From an uncultured Pelagibacteraceae bacterium (GTDB lineage Bacteria; Pseudomonadota; Alphaproteobacteria; Pelagibacterales; Pelagibacteraceae), in contig CACHRI010000002.1 of NCBI GenBank assembly GCA_902582155.1, positions 62,001 through 126,000 of the forward strand: a stretch of 64,000 bases of DNA. Reading direction: 5' to 3'. A program made the translations under genes and the position numbers. Shown here piece by piece: positions 56,916 through 64,000 of this stretch. Numbering within the stretch: the stretch's first letter is position 1; each line of letters starts with the position of its first letter. The notes under the pieces are model-generated. The model was not told where the DNA came from, ran no database searches, and saw only the letters and a list, made by a program, of their open reading frames with translations.

Positions 56916-57131
56916 TTGGCTAAGCAAGAAACTTTGGAGTTCAAAGGCAAAGTAACAGAGTTGTTACCTAACGCCATGTTCAGGGTAAAACTTGAAAATA
57001 ATCATGAAATTCTTGCTCACACTGCTGGAAAGTTAAGAAAGAATAGAATAAGAGTTTTAGCTGGAGATAACGTGATGGTTGAAATGACACCATACGATTT
57101 AACTAAAGGTAGAATAACTTTTAGATTTTAG
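56916..57131 (+). CDS. infA: Translation initiation factor IF-1
   Basis: 71 residues, S1/OB fold. Starts at TTG 56916 ([20 protein letters not shown]) after GGAGG and ends [14 protein letters not shown], as in other IF-1 proteins. Blocks the A site of the 30S subunit with IF-3. The stop TAG uses as its last base G57131, which is also nucleotide 1 of tRNA-Phe, so RNase P cleavage of a joint transcript would remove the final base of the stop codon. Confidence 0.96.
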   Translation: MAKQETLEFKGKVTELLPNAMFRVKLENNHEILAHTAGKLRKNRIRVLAGDNVMVEMTPYDLTKGRITFRF

Positions 57132-57205
57132 GCCTTGTAGCTCAGTAGTAGAGCAGTACCCTGAAAAGGTATGTGTCGTTTGTGCGATTCAAACCAAGGC
57201 CACCA
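57131..57205 (+). tRNA. tRNA-Phe (GAA), with atypical D and T loops
   Basis: A 75-base cloverleaf: acceptor GGCCTTG/CAAGGCC, D arm GCTC/GAGC, anticodon stem GTACC/GGTAT with loop CTGAAAA (anticodon GAA), T stem GTTTG/CAAAC, A73 and encoded CCA. The D loop is AGTAGTA and the T loop TGCGATT. By standard numbering these give A18-G19 and T54-G55-C56, where nearly all tRNAs have G18-G19 and T54-T55-C56. So both partners of the 18-55 tertiary contact are changed. Nucleotide 1 is the G of the infA stop codon. The CCA is repeated (CCACCA), five bases before the next ATG. Confidence 0.92.
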
Positions 57206-57210
57206 CCAAA

Positions 57211-57654
57211 ATGAAAGAAAAAGAAATTTATAAAATATTCAAACCGCAACTTACCCCAAAAAAAATGTTAGAGCTTGGCGTATTCGGGGGAGCATACTTT
57301 GCAGATGGCAGAATTAAAGAATTTCCAAAGGAATGGTTTAAAAAAGCAAAAATGAGTAAGAAGTTTGATGTTAATTTAAATTGTTTTAAAATTGAGTCTG
57401 GTTTGTCCAGAAAAGAATGGATTGATAAAGGCTGGATCTTTAAACAAGATCCTTTAGGCTGGTTTCAATGGTTTTGCAGATTTAAAAACGGAAGGAGAAT
57501 TCTTGAGATAGATATAATTCAAATTAAAAGATGGAAAGCATTTGGGGATAGACACGGACCGGCAGTAAAAAAAAATTGTGACGAAGGTGATTTGCAATGT
57601 AGGAAAAGACAAAGACAAGCTTTATTACAATGGGCATATGATCCTTTTTTTTAA
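57211..57654 (+). CDS. Conserved protein of unknown function (147 residues)
   Basis: Starts five bases after the tRNA-Phe CCA. Aromatic-rich and basic, with LTPKKMLELGVFGGAYFADG, the block DPLGWFQWFCRFKNGRR, then DIIQIKRWKAFGDRHG, and QALLQWAYDPF at the end. The GWFQWFCR...GRR..D..QI.RW pattern resembles an unnamed family that I recall from other bacteria and from fungi. No catalytic motif or membrane segment is seen. It is convergent with secA, with the two stops adjacent. Confidence 0.7.
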   Translation: MKEKEIYKIFKPQLTPKKMLELGVFGGAYFADGRIKEFPKEWFKKAKMSKKFDVNLNCFKIESGLSRKEWIDKGWIFKQDPLGWFQWFCRFKNGRRILEIDIIQIKRWKAFGDRHGPAVKKNCDEGDLQCRKRQRQALLQWAYDPFF

Positions 57655-60168
57655 TTAAACAGATCCACAGCAATGTTTATATTTTTTTCCAGAACCACAG
57701 GGGCACTTGTCGTTTCTTCCAATTTTTTTATTTATTACCTCTTTTTTTGAACTAATCTCCCTTTCTTTCTTTTTATCTTCAAAAACCAAATTCATATTTA
57801 ATAAGAATTTTATAATATCAATTTTGATTTTATTTAATAGGCCCTCAAAAAGTGAAAAAGCTTCTTTTTTAAATTCAGATAAAGGATCTTTTTGACCATA
57901 ACTTCTTAAACCTATTACTTGTCTTAATTGCTCCAAATATTGTAAATGCGCTCGCCAAGAAAAATCTAAAATTTGTAAAAAAATTTTTTTTTCTAAATCG
58001 TTATACTGATTTAATCCAATTAATTGGATTTTTTCATCCCTTTTTTTATTATAAAAAGTTAGAATTTTTTTTGTAAACGACTCATCATCTAATTCAGCGA
58101 GTTTCAAGAGTTCTTCATCATCAATTACATTTCCGGTTATATTTTTAAGACCAGTTAGATATATTTTTTCATCATTTGAGGTTTTGAAGTCAACTTTAAT
58201 ACTTATGAGTTTTTTAGTTATTTCATCCAAAAAATCAATTAACATATCTTTAATATTCTCTTGTTTTAATATATTTAATCTTTGACTGAAAATTACCTGA
58301 CGCTGATCATTCATAACATCATCAAACTTAATTAATGTTTTTCTTATGTCAAAATTTCTTGCCTCTACTTTTTTTTGGGCTCTTTCCATTGCTTTATTAA
58401 TCCATGGATGATCGATAGACTCATTTTCTTTTAAACCCAACTTCTTTAACATTCCGTCAATTTGGTCCCCTCCAAAAAGTCTCATTAATTCATCTTGTAA
58501 GCTTATGTAAAATAATGATGTACCAGGGTCACCTTGCCTTCCTGACCTACCTCTTAATTGGTTATCTATTCTTCTACTTTCATGACGTTCGGTGCCGATA
58601 ACGCACAAACCTCCGATAGTTTTTATTTTTCTTTTCTCTGCCTCAATTTTTCCTCCAAGTTTAATGTCTGTTCCTCTGCCAGCCATATTAGTGGCAATTG
58701 TTATGGCATTAATTTTACCTGCTTCTGAAATAATCTTAGCTTCCTCTTCGTGAAATTTAGCATTTAAAATATTATGTTTTAAATTTTTGTTTTTCAGAAA
58801 CTTTGAGATTTGTTCAGATTTTTCTATACTTGTTGTTCCTACAAGGACGGGCTGACCTTTTTTATTACACTCTAAAATTTTTTTAGTTATCGCATCATAT
58901 TTTTCCTTCTCTGTTCTGAAGATAAGATCATTAAAATCTTTTCTTATCATTTTATTATTAGTAGGAATTGAAACAACATTAAGTTTATAAATATCGTAAA
59001 ATTCTTCAGACTCTGTCAGCGCAGTACCTGTCATTCCAGATAGTTTTTTATATAGTCTAAAATAGTTTTGATATGTAATTGAAGCCAGTGTTTGGTTCTC
59101 TTCTTGTATAGAAACATTTTCTTTAGCCTCGATTGCTTGGTGCAAACCATCAGAAAATCTTCTTCCACTTAAAATCCGGCCCGTGAACTCATCTATAATT
59201 TGAATCTTATCTTCTTTTACTATGTAGTCTTTATCTTTTTTAAATAATAAATTGGCTTTTAGCGACTGATTGATATGGTGAACTAGATTCAAGTTTTGCG
59301 GATCGTAAAAGTTATTATTTTTTAACAATTTTTTTTGAACTGCCAATTTTTCAATTTTATCAATACCAGTATCGGTTAAAATTGCATTTTTATTTTTTTC
59401 GTCTAAATCATAGTCTTTATTGTGCAACTTTAAAACAAATTCATTCGCAGTTTGATATAAATTACTTTTATCCTCTACTTTACCAGATATTATCAGCGGA
59501 GTTCTAGACTCATCAATAAGTATACTGTCGACTTCATCTACAATGCAAAAATTATGATCTCGTTGAACCATATCTTGAATATCGTATTTCATGTTGTCTC
59601 TTAAATAATCAAATCCTAACTCATTATTCGTTCCGTAGGTAATATCGCATTTATAATTTTTCTTTCTTTCGGAGTCTTCCAAAGTTGAGGTAATACATCC
59701 AGTTGATACGCCCAAAAAATTATATATTTTACCCATCCAATCAGAGTCTCGTTTTGCTAAATAATCATTGACAGTAACTATATGCACTCCTCTTCCGCTG
59801 AGAGAATTTAAAAATGCTGGCAGAGTTGACACCAATGTCTTTCCCTCACCAGTTTTCATCTCTGCTATTTTGCCTTTATGCAAAATTATCCCACCAGCTA
59901 ACTGAACATCAAAATGTCTTTCACCCAGAACTCTTTTAGACGCCTCTCTTACCAGCGCAAAACTCTCTGGTATTAATTTGTCAAGTTTGACACCTTCTTT
60001 AATTTGATTTCTTAAATTATATGACTTTTGTTTAACTTCATCATCATTTAATGCCGAAATTTCAGCCTCTCTTCTATTTATCTCAACAATCAAAGGTTTA
60101 ATTTTATCTAATTCCTGTTGATTACCGCTTTTAAATATTTTACTAAATGCTGCTGTAAATAAATTCAT
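57655..60168 (-). CDS. secA: Protein translocase ATPase SecA
   Basis: 837 residues. Walker A MKTGEGKTLVSTLPA, DEVDSILIDESRTPLII (DEAD-like motif), the NMAGRGTDIKLGG and RGRSGRQGDPG helicase motifs, and a C-terminal zinc site GRNDKCPCGSGKKYKHCCG for SecB/ribosome binding. Drives preproteins through SecYEG. I choose ATG 60168 (MNLFTAAFSKIFKSGNQQ, the usual N-terminus). The next upstream ATG at 60219 would add 17 hydrophobic residues and overlap the divergent argJ start. Confidence 0.96.
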   Translation of the reverse strand: MNLFTAAFSKIFKSGNQQELDKIKPLIVEINRREAEISALNDDEVKQKSYNLRNQIKEGVKLDKLIPESFALVREASKRVLGERHFDVQLAGGIILHKGKIAEMKTGEGKTLVSTLPAFLNSLSGRGVHIVTVNDYLAKRDSDWMGKIYNFLGVSTGCITSTLEDSERKKNYKCDITYGTNNELGFDYLRDNMKYDIQDMVQRDHNFCIVDEVDSILIDESRTPLIISGKVEDKSNLYQTANEFVLKLHNKDYDLDEKNKNAILTDTGIDKIEKLAVQKKLLKNNNFYDPQNLNLVHHINQSLKANLLFKKDKDYIVKEDKIQIIDEFTGRILSGRRFSDGLHQAIEAKENVSIQEENQTLASITYQNYFRLYKKLSGMTGTALTESEEFYDIYKLNVVSIPTNNKMIRKDFNDLIFRTEKEKYDAITKKILECNKKGQPVLVGTTSIEKSEQISKFLKNKNLKHNILNAKFHEEEAKIISEAGKINAITIATNMAGRGTDIKLGGKIEAEKRKIKTIGGLCVIGTERHESRRIDNQLRGRSGRQGDPGTSLFYISLQDELMRLFGGDQIDGMLKKLGLKENESIDHPWINKAMERAQKKVEARNFDIRKTLIKFDDVMNDQRQVIFSQRLNILKQENIKDMLIDFLDEITKKLISIKVDFKTSNDEKIYLTGLKNITGNVIDDEELLKLAELDDESFTKKILTFYNKKRDEKIQLIGLNQYNDLEKKIFLQILDFSWRAHLQYLEQLRQVIGLRSYGQKDPLSEFKKEAFSLFEGLLNKIKIDIIKFLLNMNLVFEDKKKEREISSKKEVINKKIGRNDKCPCGSGKKYKHCCGSV

Positions 60169-60212
60169 TAATAATCTATATATGTATTTATAACTTAAAT
60201 TAAATAGTAACA

Positions 60213-61523
60213 ATGACAATAAATTTAAAAAATTTTCTTTCGGATAAATCTAAACTATCAAAAATGGGAGAATTCCAGGATCTAAAGCCCCTAGATGGTC
60301 TTGAAGTATCATCAATTTCTGCTGACTTGTATAATAATGGCAGAGATGATCTTGCTCTTTTTTATTTCAGAGATGGCGCTAATTATGCAACGCTTACGAC
60401 AACGAATACAATTGTTTCTGAAACAATAACTTGGAATGAAAAATCTAACAAAAAAACTATTAAAGGTCTGTTAGTGAATACAAAAAATGCGAATACATTT
60501 ACAGGAAAACAAGGTTATGAAGGAATCGAGTCTGTTGCTAAAAATTTAGCCAAGACACTTACATTAAGAGAGTCAAAATCTGAAGAGGGCGTATCCGAAA
60601 CGGTTAAAATAAAAGACCTTATATTTGCATCAACAGGTGTAATAGGTGAAAAGTTTCCCGCTGATCAAATTAACAGCAGAATGTCAGAGTTAGTCTCTAG
60701 GTTAAGAGATGATCAAAATAAATTAATATGGATTAAGACAGCCTCGGCAATCATGACAACAGATACTAAGCCAAAATTAGCTTATGAAGAATTTACATTT
60801 AATAATAAAATAATTCGTATAGCTGCTGTAGCAAAAGGCTCTGGAATGATTGCGCCTAATCTTGCAACAATGTTATCATTTATATTTACTGATGCCGATA
60901 TACCTTCTAATCTCCTAAAGGTTTTATTAAAAAAAGCTATAGCAAATACATTTAATGCAATTACAGTAGATAGTGATCAATCCACTAATGATATGGTGAC
61001 AATTTTTTCAACAAGAAAAATCAAAATTGGTCATAGTAGAGGAATAAACGATCCAGTAATTCAAAAATTTGAGGCTTCTCTCAAAAGTGTTTGCTTGAAC
61101 TTAGCCAAACAAATTGTTGTAGATGGGGAAGGGGCAAAGAAATTTTTAACTATAAAAGTTATAAATGCAAAATCAATATCTAGCGCTAAAAAAATTGCAT
61201 TTTCTGTTGCCAGTTCACCACTTGTAAAAACAGCTATTGCAGGTGAGGACCCTAACTGGGGTAGAGTAGTGATGGGAATTGGAAAATCAGGCGAAAAAAT
61301 AGACAAAAATAAAATTTCAATTAAATTTGGAGATTTTCTTGTAGCAGAAAATGGTGGTCCGATAGAAAATTTAGATTTAAAGAAAATTAGGGAATATATG
61401 CAATGGGAGTCAGTTTTAATTGAAATTAATTTAAATTTAGGATCTGAACAATTTGAGTGTTACACTTGTGATTTTACACATGATTATATCGATATTAATG
61501 CAGATTATAAAAATGCAACTTGA
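60213..61523 (+). CDS. argJ: Bifunctional ornithine acetyltransferase / N-acetylglutamate synthase
   Basis: 436 residues, slightly long for the family. The self-cleavage site is in GSGMIAPNLATMLSFIFTDA (Ala-Thr, Thr as nucleophile of the beta chain). Other family motifs are FASTGVIGEKFP, FNAITVDSDQSTNDM and AGEDPNWGRVVMGIGKSGE. Recycles acetyl groups in arginine synthesis; argB is at 48102-48971. Divergent from secA with a 44 bp spacer. Confidence 0.95.
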   Translation: MTINLKNFLSDKSKLSKMGEFQDLKPLDGLEVSSISADLYNNGRDDLALFYFRDGANYATLTTTNTIVSETITWNEKSNKKTIKGLLVNTKNANTFTGKQGYEGIESVAKNLAKTLTLRESKSEEGVSETVKIKDLIFASTGVIGEKFPADQINSRMSELVSRLRDDQNKLIWIKTASAIMTTDTKPKLAYEEFTFNNKIIRIAAVAKGSGMIAPNLATMLSFIFTDADIPSNLLKVLLKKAIANTFNAITVDSDQSTNDMVTIFSTRKIKIGHSRGINDPVIQKFEASLKSVCLNLAKQIVVDGEGAKKFLTIKVINAKSISSAKKIAFSVASSPLVKTAIAGEDPNWGRVVMGIGKSGEKIDKNKISIKFGDFLVAENGGPIENLDLKKIREYMQWESVLIEINLNLGSEQFECYTCDFTHDYIDINADYKNAT

Positions 61524-61553
61524 AAAAATACACTAAATTACTAACTATATATT

Positions 61554-61976
61554 ATGATAAAATACAATCTAAAATGCGAAAATAAACATGAGTTCGAAAG
61601 TTGGTTTTCAGATTCAAAAGACTTTGAAAGACTTAAAAGAAAAAACTTAATTGAATGTATTTTTTGTCAGTCCAAAAAAGTTGATAAATCAATAATGGCT
61701 CCAAGAATTTTAAATTCAAAAGATTTTAAAAATAAAAATAATATTACTAATGATGATTTAAAAAATTTCAAAAAAAATCTACAAAATCTACGTCAATTCG
61801 TTGAAAAAAACTTTGAGTTTGTTGGTAATAATTTCGCTAGCAAAGTAAGAGAAGTTTATTACGATAAAAATAGTAATAAAAATATCTATGGAACAACTAC
61901 CGATGAAGAGAAAGATGAGTTAAAAGAAGAAGGCATAGATCTGGTGAGTATTCCGTGGGTCGAGAAAGATAACTAA
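61554..61976 (+). CDS. DUF1178 family protein
   Basis: 140 residues. N-terminal zinc-ribbon-like region with spaced Cys: MIKYNLKCENKHEFESWFSD and IECIFCQSKKVDKSIMAP. The C-terminal part ends EEKDELKEEGIDLVSIPWVEKDN, the typical DUF1178 tail (EE..EL...GI....P.P). Function unknown. Follows argJ by 30 bp and overlaps convergent ubiG by four bases. Confidence 0.88.
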   Translation: MIKYNLKCENKHEFESWFSDSKDFERLKRKNLIECIFCQSKKVDKSIMAPRILNSKDFKNKNNITNDDLKNFKKNLQNLRQFVEKNFEFVGNNFASKVREVYYDKNSNKNIYGTTTDEEKDELKEEGIDLVSIPWVEKDN

Positions 61977-62695
61977 TTTTTTATACTAGAAATTATATAA
62001 TTTACAGACAAATTATTTGATCTCTTCCATTTTTTAGACAGAGGGTTAAACTCCAAACCTTTAACATCATCAATGGTAAAATTAAGCTTATTTATTTTTT
62101 CTTTAAGCTCATTTGGTTTAAAAAATTTATTCCAATCGTGAGTTCCGATTGGCAACCATCTCAAAACATATTCAGCTCCAATTATAGCTTTAATAAAAGA
62201 GATAAATGTCCGATTTAATGTAGCAGTAAACATTATACCATTTTTTTTTAAAAGTTTTGCACAACTTTCAAAATACAAATCTACATCTTCAACATGCTCA
62301 ACGATTTCTAAATTTAGAATAACGTCATATTTTTCTTTTTCATTCAATTCTTCAGGTGAGGAATTTAAATATCTAATTTTAAGTTTATTTTTATTTGAGT
62401 GACTCTCTGCAATTTTTATATTCTTTAATGAGGCATCAATTCCTGTTACCTCAGCTCCTAATCTATTCATTGGTTCTGACATTAAACCTCCGCCACATCC
62501 AATATCTAATAGCTTTAAGCCACTCAGAGGTTTTGATTTGTCTATTTTTTTAAAATGTTTAACTGTTTTTTCCAAAATATATTCAATTCTTATAGGGTTA
62601 AACATATGTAAAGGTTTGAATTTACCTGATACATCCCACCATTCATCAGCAAGTTTTGAAAATTTTTGTATTTCTTCTTGATTTATTGTAGTCAT
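61973..62695 (-). CDS. ubiG: Ubiquinone biosynthesis O-methyltransferase
   Basis: 240 residues, class I SAM methyltransferase. N-terminal FSKLADEWWDVSGKFKPLH and RIEYI are typical of UbiG. The SAM motif is LLDIGCGGGLMSEPM, then VTGIDASLKNI, and NLEIVEHVEDVDLYF (post-motif). Performs both O-methylations in ubiquinone synthesis. Shares a 53 bp divergent spacer with lysC. Confidence 0.95.
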   Translation of the reverse strand: MTTINQEEIQKFSKLADEWWDVSGKFKPLHMFNPIRIEYILEKTVKHFKKIDKSKPLSGLKLLDIGCGGGLMSEPMNRLGAEVTGIDASLKNIKIAESHSNKNKLKIRYLNSSPEELNEKEKYDVILNLEIVEHVEDVDLYFESCAKLLKKNGIMFTATLNRTFISFIKAIIGAEYVLRWLPIGTHDWNKFFKPNELKEKINKLNFTIDDVKGLEFNPLSKKWKRSNNLSVNYIISSIKN

Positions 62696-62707
62696 ACAAG
62701 TCTTAAA

Positions 62708-62733
62708 AGTATTAAATTTTACATATTAATACT
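62708..62733. repeat. 8-bp perfect inverted repeat between ubiG and lysC
   Basis: AGTATTAA (62708-62715) and TTAATACT (62726-62733) with a ten-base spacer, in the divergent promoter region. The symmetry suits a dimeric operator or a leader hairpin. The A/T-rich context lowers confidence. Confidence 0.3.
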
Positions 62734-62748
62734 ATATTAAACTAATTT

Positions 62749-63960
62749 ATGACAAAAAAAGTTTTAAAATTTGGAGGCACTTCCGTAGGTTCTATAGAAA
62801 GAATAGTGCATGCGGCAAAAATCATTAAGAAAGAGTTCGAATTAGGCAATAAGTTGATAGTTGTTGTGTCTGCTATGGCAGGCAAAACCAACGAGTTGAT
62901 CACTTTGTCTAAATCATTATCAAAAAATTTTAATAAAAGAGAGTTAGACGTACTATTAGCGACGGGTGAGCAAGTTACTTGCGCTTTAATCTCAGGAACT
63001 TTAAATGAGCTAGGGGTAAAATCTCAATCATTTATGAATTGGCAAATACCAATTTTGACTGAAGGTGATCATAATAATTCTAGAATAATAAATATGAATA
63101 TTTCAAAAATTAATGAATACTTATTTCAAGGTGGTGTTGCAGTGGTGCCAGGATATCAGGGTATCTCAAGCTTAGGAGAAATCACAACAATAGGAAGAGG
63201 CGGCTCAGATGCAACCGCAGTAGCCATAGCAAAAATTTTTGATACAGACTCATGTGAGATTTATACAGATGTAGATGGAGTATATTCTTCAGATCCAAAT
63301 AATATTCCAATGGCAAAAAAAATTGAAAAAATTTCTTATGAGGAAATGTTAGAGTTGTCTTCTCTTGGCGCAAAAGTAATGCAGTCATCAGCTGTACAGA
63401 CAGCTATGATTTATGAAATACCATTAGAGGTAAAATCGACTTTTACAAACCGACGAGGTACAAAAATTTTTGATAAAGCAAATATTGATTATACCAAAGC
63501 CGTCACAGGTGTTGCATATTCTAAAGATGATGCAAAAATCACACTTCAAGCTGTTGAAGATAAACCAGGTGTTGCAGCGGAAGTTTTTGAGCCTTTAGGC
63601 AAAAACCAGATAAATATTGATATGGTAATTCAAAATGTATCTTCTGATGGCAAAACAACTGATATTACATTTACAGTAAAAAGAGATGAACTAAATAAGT
63701 CTTTGAAAATATTAAGAGAAAACGCTAAAATTAAGTTTAAAAATTTAAGTTATAAAGATAATGTATCTAAAGTTTCAATTGTTGGCGCTGGAATGGTAAC
63801 CACACCAGGGGTAACACATAGAATGTTTAGAGCCTTATACGAAGAAGATATAAATATATTAGCAATATCCACTTCAGAAATAAAAATATCAGTAATTATT
63901 GAAGAAGATTTGACAGTTAAAGCAGTAAAAAAATTGCACAACACTTTTAAATTAGATTAA
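62749..63960 (+). CDS. lysC: Aspartate kinase
   Basis: 403 residues. Catalytic-domain motifs VLKFGGTSVGSIERI, VVSAMAGKTNELI, ATGEQVTCALIS and GRGGSDATAVAIA. C-terminal ACT domains (about 265-403), with KPGVAAEVFEPLGKNQINIDMV, suggest feedback by lysine and/or threonine. First step of the aspartate family, feeding dapD/dapE (46626-47453 and 45468-46625). A probable ispG starts one base after its stop. Confidence 0.96.
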   Translation: MTKKVLKFGGTSVGSIERIVHAAKIIKKEFELGNKLIVVVSAMAGKTNELITLSKSLSKNFNKRELDVLLATGEQVTCALISGTLNELGVKSQSFMNWQIPILTEGDHNNSRIINMNISKINEYLFQGGVAVVPGYQGISSLGEITTIGRGGSDATAVAIAKIFDTDSCEIYTDVDGVYSSDPNNIPMAKKIEKISYEEMLELSSLGAKVMQSSAVQTAMIYEIPLEVKSTFTNRRGTKIFDKANIDYTKAVTGVAYSKDDAKITLQAVEDKPGVAAEVFEPLGKNQINIDMVIQNVSSDGKTTDITFTVKRDELNKSLKILRENAKIKFKNLSYKDNVSKVSIVGAGMVTTPGVTHRMFRALYEEDINILAISTSEIKISVIIEEDLTVKAVKKLHNTFKLD

Positions 63961-63961
63961 C

Positions 63962-64000
63962 ATGGAGATAAGGTCTTACAGAGAAGTTAAGAGAAAAAAA
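63962..64000 (+). CDS. ispG: Probable (E)-4-hydroxy-3-methylbut-2-enyl-diphosphate synthase, N-terminal end only
   Basis: Thirteen codons are visible before the right edge: MEIRSYREVKRKK. This resembles the R-x-Y-R-x-(I/V)-x-R-(R/K)-K opening of alphaproteobacterial IspG (GcpE), the Fe-S enzyme of the non-mevalonate pathway. One base after the lysC stop, so co-transcribed. Too short to be sure; ptsP often follows lysC in other alphaproteobacteria, but its N-terminus differs. Confidence 0.45.
   Translation, partial: MEIRSYREVKRKK

Noticed and set aside
60169-60219. Upstream ATG extending SecA by 17 residues
   Set aside because: The extension is hydrophobic, not seen in SecA, and would overlap the argJ start. 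The downstream ATG gives the standard N-terminus.
1-64000. CRISPR arrays, insertion sequences, prophage, rRNA genes
   Set aside because: No spaced direct repeats, transposase or integrase motifs, phage structural genes or rRNA segments were seen.

Overview
The window is a gene-dense, very A/T-rich stretch of bacterial chromosome. Gene content and order are those of an alphaproteobacterium with a streamlined genome, most likely SAR11 (Pelagibacterales). The evidence is the low G+C, Lys/Asn/Ile-rich proteins, spacers often only a few bases, many 1-14 bp gene overlaps, class I lysyl-tRNA synthetase, and alphaproteobacterial blocks such as rpmH-rnpA-yidD-yidC-argB-HAD-dapD-dapE, bolA/J-protein/cobS/cobT, and murA-DUF2948-(hisD)-infA. 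I saw no insertion sequences, prophage or CRISPR arrays.

Left part (1-13.3 kb): a partial homodimeric pyruvate dehydrogenase E1 carrying an N-terminal lipoyl domain (minus strand); an HDAC-like deacetylase; a small membrane protein; a thiolase split by a frameshift in a run of nine A; tRNA-Arg(ACG); uppP; then the glutamate synthase genes gltD-gltB and an epimerase-like gene. Next (13.2-27.5 kb): an alpha/beta hydrolase, a glycosyltransferase, then the translation block thrS-infC-rpmI-rplT-pheS-pheT-lepA. Three surface-polysaccharide genes (an O-acyltransferase and two glycosyltransferases) lie between lepA and tRNA-Ser(GGA).

Middle (27.5-44 kb): a minus-strand NlpC/P60 hydrolase, an AmpG-like permease and TrkH; then lysS-pyrD, rpmB and a VUT transporter; a minus-strand J-protein/CobS/CobT set divergent from bolA; aroK-aroB; two proteins of unknown function; then def-fmt-truA. 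From 51.4 down to 44.1 kb a minus-strand run of ten genes goes from rpmH through yidC, argB, dapD and dapE to an HDAC-like deacetylase and a SET-domain methyltransferase.

Right part (51.4-64 kb): a VTT membrane protein, a YyaL-like thioredoxin-fold protein, small unannotated ORFs, tRNA-Thr(GGT), dcd, murA, DUF2948, an apparent internally deleted hisD relic, infA, a structurally unusual tRNA-Phe(GAA) that shares a base with the infA stop codon, an unnamed conserved protein, secA, argJ, DUF1178, ubiG, lysC and the first codons of a probable ispG.

Most genes are core metabolism and translation. The points most worth checking are the infA/tRNA-Phe overlap and the odd tRNA-Phe core, the hisD relic, the lipoyl-E1 fusion, the SET-HDAC pair, and the CobST/J-protein unit. 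All family assignments come from reading motifs by eye; no database search was run.
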